A program made the position numbers and the translations under genes. The notes beneath the pieces are model-generated. The model did no database searches. It was not told the origin of the DNA and saw only the letters and a list, made by a program, of their open reading frames with translations. 64,000 nt of DNA from assembly GCF_002351485.1 (NCBI RefSeq), contig NZ_NWMW01000001.1, forward strand, positions 1,488,001 to 1,552,000, given 5' to 3'. How positions within the stretch are numbered: position 1 is the first letter of the stretch; the number at the start of each line of letters is the position of its first letter. Shown one piece after another: positions 60,876 through 64,000 of this stretch. The DNA comes from Sphingomonas spermidinifaciens. Its GTDB lineage: Bacteria > Pseudomonadota > Alphaproteobacteria > Sphingomonadales > Sphingomonadaceae.

Positions 60876-61883
60876 TCAGATCAGCTTTGCCATCGCGGTC
60901 GCGGTATCGACCATGCGGTTCGAGAAGCCCCATTCATTGTCATACCAGCTGACGACGCGGACGAGCTTGCCGTCGATCACCGCGGTCTCGAGGCTGTCCA
61001 CGGTCGAGCTGAAGGGCGTGTGGACGATGTCGATCGACACCAACGGCTCGTCGGTGAAGGCGAGCACACCCTTGAGCGGCCCTTCCTCCGACGCGGCCTT
61101 GAGGATCGCGTTGACCTCTTCCTTGGTCGTGTCGCGCTTGGGCGTGAAGGTGAGGTCGATCAGCGAGCCGTCGGGCACGGGCACGCGCACCGACGATCCA
61201 TCGAGCTTGCCCTTCAGTTCCGGCAGCACCTCGCCCACCGCGCGCGCCGCGCCGGTGGTGGTCGGGATCATCGACATGGCGGCCGCGCGGGCACGGCGCA
61301 GGTCGCCGTGGATCTGGTCGAGGATCTTCTGGTCGTTGGTATAGGCGTGGATCGTCGTCATCAGCCCCCGCTCGATGCCGATCGTGTCGTTCAGCACCTT
61401 GGCGACGGGCGCGAGGCAGTTGGTGGTGCACGATGCGTTCGAGACGATCGTGTGCCCGGTCTCGAGCTTGTCGTGGTTGACGCCGTAGACGACGGTCAGG
61501 TCGACGTTCTTGCCAGGCGCGGAGATCAGCACCTTCTTGGCACCCGCCGCGAGATGCTTCTCGCACGAGGCGCGGTCGGTGAAGAAGCCGGTGCATTCGA
61601 GGACGAGATCGACGCCGTTCTCGGCATGCGGCAGGTTGGCGGGATCGCGCTCGGCGGTCACCTTGATCCGCTTGCCGTCGACGATCAGGTCGTTGCCCTC
61701 GGCCGACACCTCGCCCGGATAGCGGCCATGGACCGAGTCGCGGCTGAACAGCCAGGCGTTCGACTTGGCGTCGGCGAGGTCGTTGATGGTGACGAGCTCG
61801 AGCCCGCTGTCGGGCCGTTCGAGGATGGCGCGCGCGACGAGGCGGCCGATGCGCCCGAAACCGTTGATCGCAACCTTGGTCAT
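60876..61883 (-). CDS. gap: glyceraldehyde-3-phosphate dehydrogenase
   Basis: A 335-residue NAD-dependent enzyme. The Rossmann start [18 protein letters not shown], catalytic C152 in [13 protein letters not shown] and H179 in TTIHAYTND are present, and the C terminus has [19 protein letters not shown]. It works in glycolysis and the lower Entner-Doudoroff pathway, the main sugar route in sphingomonads. It is four bases downstream of tkt. Confidence 0.97.
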   Translation of the reverse strand: MTKVAINGFGRIGRLVARAILERPDSGLELVTINDLADAKSNAWLFSRDSVHGRYPGEVSAEGNDLIVDGKRIKVTAERDPANLPHAENGVDLVLECTGFFTDRASCEKHLAAGAKKVLISAPGKNVDLTVVYGVNHDKLETGHTIVSNASCTTNCLAPVAKVLNDTIGIERGLMTTIHAYTNDQKILDQIHGDLRRARAAAMSMIPTTTGAARAVGEVLPELKGKLDGSSVRVPVPDGSLIDLTFTPKRDTTKEEVNAILKAASEEGPLKGVLAFTDEPLVSIDIVHTPFSSTVDSLETAVIDGKLVRVVSWYDNEWGFSNRMVDTATAMAKLI

Positions 61884-61887
61884 GCGC

Positions 61888-63873
61888 TTACTTCTCCTGA
61901 GCGTTCAGCCGTTCGCGAACGGCCGCGGTGATCTTGGGCACGGTGAGCCCGAACTTGTCATAGACGGCGTCGATCGGCCCCGACGCGCCCCAGCCGTCGA
62001 TGCCAAAGCGGAGGCCATGGACCATCGTGTAGCGCTCCCAGCCGAGCGTCGTCCCCGCCTCGATCGAGACGCGGAGGATCTGCGACGGATCGACGTCGGG
62101 GAACAGCTCCGCCTTGTAATCGGCGGACTGGTCCTCGAAACGCTCCCATGACGGCATCGACACCACATCGGCGCCGATCCCCTCGGCTTCAAGCGCCTCG
62201 CGCACGCCGACCGCGATCTCGACCTCCGAGCCCGTTGCGATCAGGATGACCCGCCTCTCGGCCTCGGCCGCGCGCAGGCGATAGGCGCCACGGCCCGACA
62301 GCATCCCCGCCTCGGCGCGCAGCTGCGGCAGGTTCTGGCGGCTCAAGGCCAGCACCGACGGCCCATCCTGCTTCGCCAGCGCCAGCGCCCAGCATTCCGC
62401 CGTCTCGACCGTGTCGCACGGGCGATAGACGTCGAGATTGGGGATGAGGCGCAGGCTGGTCAGATGCTCGATCGGCTGGTGCGTCGGCCCGTCTTCGCCA
62501 AGCCCGATCGAATCGTGGGTGAGAACGTAGATGACGCGTGCGTTCTGGAGCGCCGACAGGCGGATGGCGCCGCGCGCATAGTCGGAGAAGACGAGAAAGG
62601 TGCCGCCATAGGGGATGACACCCCCGTGCAATGCCAGCCCGTTCATCGCCGCGGCCATGCCGAACTCGCGGATGCCGTAGGAAATGTAGCGGCCGGCATA
62701 ATCCTCGGACGTCAGCGGCCCGGTCGCCTTGGTGCGGGTGTTGTTCGATCCGGTAAGGTCCGCCGATCCGCCGACCATCTCGGGGATCGCCGCGGTCAGC
62801 ACGTCGAGCGCCATCTCGGACGCCTTGCGCGTCGCGACCTTCTTCGGGTCGGCGAGCAGGGTTTGGATATAGTCGCCCGCGGGATCGCCCGCGGGCAGCT
62901 CGCCCTTCATCCGGCGCGTGAACTCGGCGGCGTCGGCATGGGCGGCGAGGCGCGCGTTCCATGCCTCGTGCTCGCCCTGCCCGCGCTTGCCCGCGGCGAG
63001 CCACGCCTCGCGGATGTCGTCGGGCACCACGAACGCCTCGTGCGTCCAGCCCAGAGCCTCGCGCGCGCCCTCGATCTCCTTCGCGCCCAGCGGAGAGCCG
63101 TGGCTGCCCGAGGTGCCCGCCTTGGTCGGCGCGCCCTTGCCGATGACGGTGCGGCAGCGGACCAGCGTCGGCAGCTCGCTCGCCACCGCCTCGTCGAGCG
63201 CGCGGGCGATGTCGGCGAAGTCGTGGCCGTCGCACTCGACGACGTGCCAGCCGGTCGCGCGGTAGCGGGCCGGAATGTCCTCGATCGACGACTTGGACAC
63301 AGCGCCGTCGATGGTGATGCGGTTGTCGTCCCAGAGCACCTTCAGCCGCCCGAGCTTCAGGTGCCCGGCCAGCCCGATCGCCTCATGGTTGATGCCCTCC
63401 ATCAGGCAACCGTCGCCGGCGATCACCCAGGTGTGATGGTCGACCAGATCGTCGCCGAACTCGGCATTGAGGTGTCGTTCGGCGATCGCGAAGCCCACTG
63501 CCATCGCGAGGCCCTGTCCGAGCGGGCCGGTCGTCGCCTCGATCCCGGCAAGCTCGAAGTTTTCCGGGTGGCCGGCACAGGGGCTGCCGAGCTGTCGGAA
63601 GGCCTTGAGGTCATCGAGCGTCGGACGCGCGAAGCCGGTGAGGTGGAGAAGCGAGTAGATCAGCATCGAACCGTGGCCGGCCGACAGGATGAAGCGGTCG
63701 CGGTCCGGCCAGTGCGGGTCGGCGGCGTCGAACTTCAGATAGCGCTGCCACAGCACCGTCGCGACGTCGGCCATGCCCATCGGCATGCCGGGATGGCCCG
63801 AATTGGCGGCCTCGACCGCGTCCATCGACAGCGCGCGGATCGCGTTCGCGCAGTCCTGATCCGAAACACTCAT
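61888..63873 (-). CDS. tkt: transketolase
   Basis: A 661-residue thiamine-diphosphate enzyme of the pentose phosphate pathway. Landmarks are the N-terminal [19 protein letters not shown] and [17 protein letters not shown], the cofactor site [20 protein letters not shown], the conserved glutamate in [19 protein letters not shown], and [19 protein letters not shown]. Length is normal. It opens the tkt-gap-MOSC-pgk operon; the last 127 bases of the window, upstream of it, show no further gene. Confidence 0.97.
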   Translation of the reverse strand: MSVSDQDCANAIRALSMDAVEAANSGHPGMPMGMADVATVLWQRYLKFDAADPHWPDRDRFILSAGHGSMLIYSLLHLTGFARPTLDDLKAFRQLGSPCAGHPENFELAGIEATTGPLGQGLAMAVGFAIAERHLNAEFGDDLVDHHTWVIAGDGCLMEGINHEAIGLAGHLKLGRLKVLWDDNRITIDGAVSKSSIEDIPARYRATGWHVVECDGHDFADIARALDEAVASELPTLVRCRTVIGKGAPTKAGTSGSHGSPLGAKEIEGAREALGWTHEAFVVPDDIREAWLAAGKRGQGEHEAWNARLAAHADAAEFTRRMKGELPAGDPAGDYIQTLLADPKKVATRKASEMALDVLTAAIPEMVGGSADLTGSNNTRTKATGPLTSEDYAGRYISYGIREFGMAAAMNGLALHGGVIPYGGTFLVFSDYARGAIRLSALQNARVIYVLTHDSIGLGEDGPTHQPIEHLTSLRLIPNLDVYRPCDTVETAECWALALAKQDGPSVLALSRQNLPQLRAEAGMLSGRGAYRLRAAEAERRVILIATGSEVEIAVGVREALEAEGIGADVVSMPSWERFEDQSADYKAELFPDVDPSQILRVSIEAGTTLGWERYTMVHGLRFGIDGWGASGPIDAVYDKFGLTVPKITAAVRERLNAQEK

Positions 63874-64000
63874 TCGGCTCTCCCCATCGCGCGCGGAAGA
63901 TGGTCGGGCTGGCGGCGCGCGGCTCGCGCGTGCCTTTGCGGCGCTCGCCCGCCCGCGTCAACCGGCCCGGCGCACGGCGGCTGCATCGCCGCTTGCAGGG

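Noticed and set aside
1..64000. CRISPR array
   Set aside because: No series of regularly spaced direct repeats and no cas gene was seen anywhere in the window.

Overview
The window looks like chromosomal DNA of an alphaproteobacterium of the Sphingomonadaceae (Sphingomonas-like). The basis is the very high G+C content with strong third-position G/C bias, an mnmA/sciP (DUF1153) pair, TonB-dependent receptors of the Xanthomonas/Caulobacter type, SapC and DUF6445 proteins beside flavin-dependent halogenases, and a tkt-gap-pgk cluster. This is inference from gene content; no database search was run.

Layout. 0-15.5 kb is mostly housekeeping and envelope: the start of mnmA, the CtrA inhibitor sciP, a small stress membrane protein, a SIMPL protein, an RND efflux pair, a DUF445 membrane protein, a HAD-IB phosphatase, a complete four-gene Mla-type lipid transport operon, DUF6624 and DUF1345 proteins, a cyclophilin-type isomerase and tRNA-Ser(GGA). 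Directly 3' of the tRNA lies about 1.2 kb of decayed DNA holding a ParB-domain remnant fused to a truncated FecI-type sigma-factor fragment.

16.7-27.3 kb is a carbohydrate island: a TonB-dependent receptor and an exported (alpha/alpha)6 glycosidase-like protein in one direction, MFS permease, flavin-dependent halogenase and DUF6445 protein in the other, then a GH68 fructosyl enzyme and a LacI-type repressor. The palindrome CAATCGATTG precedes the receptor twice and sits once between the permease and GH68, which ties these units into one predicted sucrose/fructan regulon. 27.3-28.9 kb is a graveyard with a truncated serine recombinase and a frameshifted DUF2924 gene. 28.9-36.6 kb is a second cassette: LacI regulator, divergent receptor, SapC, JmjC/cupin_8 protein and a second halogenase, the last three translationally overlapped.

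36.9-44.2 kb is one operon for a predicted exopolysaccharide machine and its control: single-domain response regulator, YaiO-like TPR/beta-barrel protein, HEAT-repeat protein, PgaC-like glycosyltransferase and a MASE1-PAS-PAS hybrid kinase. 44.3-55.0 kb is nitrate assimilation on the minus strand in the order nasT-nasS, leader RNA with two ANTAR-type hexaloop hairpins and a terminator, nitrate transporter, porin, nirB, nirD, nasA and siroheme methyltransferase. 55.1-57.4 kb holds a GMC oxidoreductase with a Tat-exported gluconate-dehydrogenase-subunit-3-like partner. 57.5-64 kb holds lepB-rnc and, converging on it, tkt-gap-MOSC-pgk.

The part most worth following is the pair of halogenase cassettes. 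Two flavin-dependent halogenases, each with intact catalytic motifs, are wired into LacI/TonB-receptor sugar loci and each is coupled to predicted non-heme iron enzymes, with no natural-product biosynthesis genes nearby.
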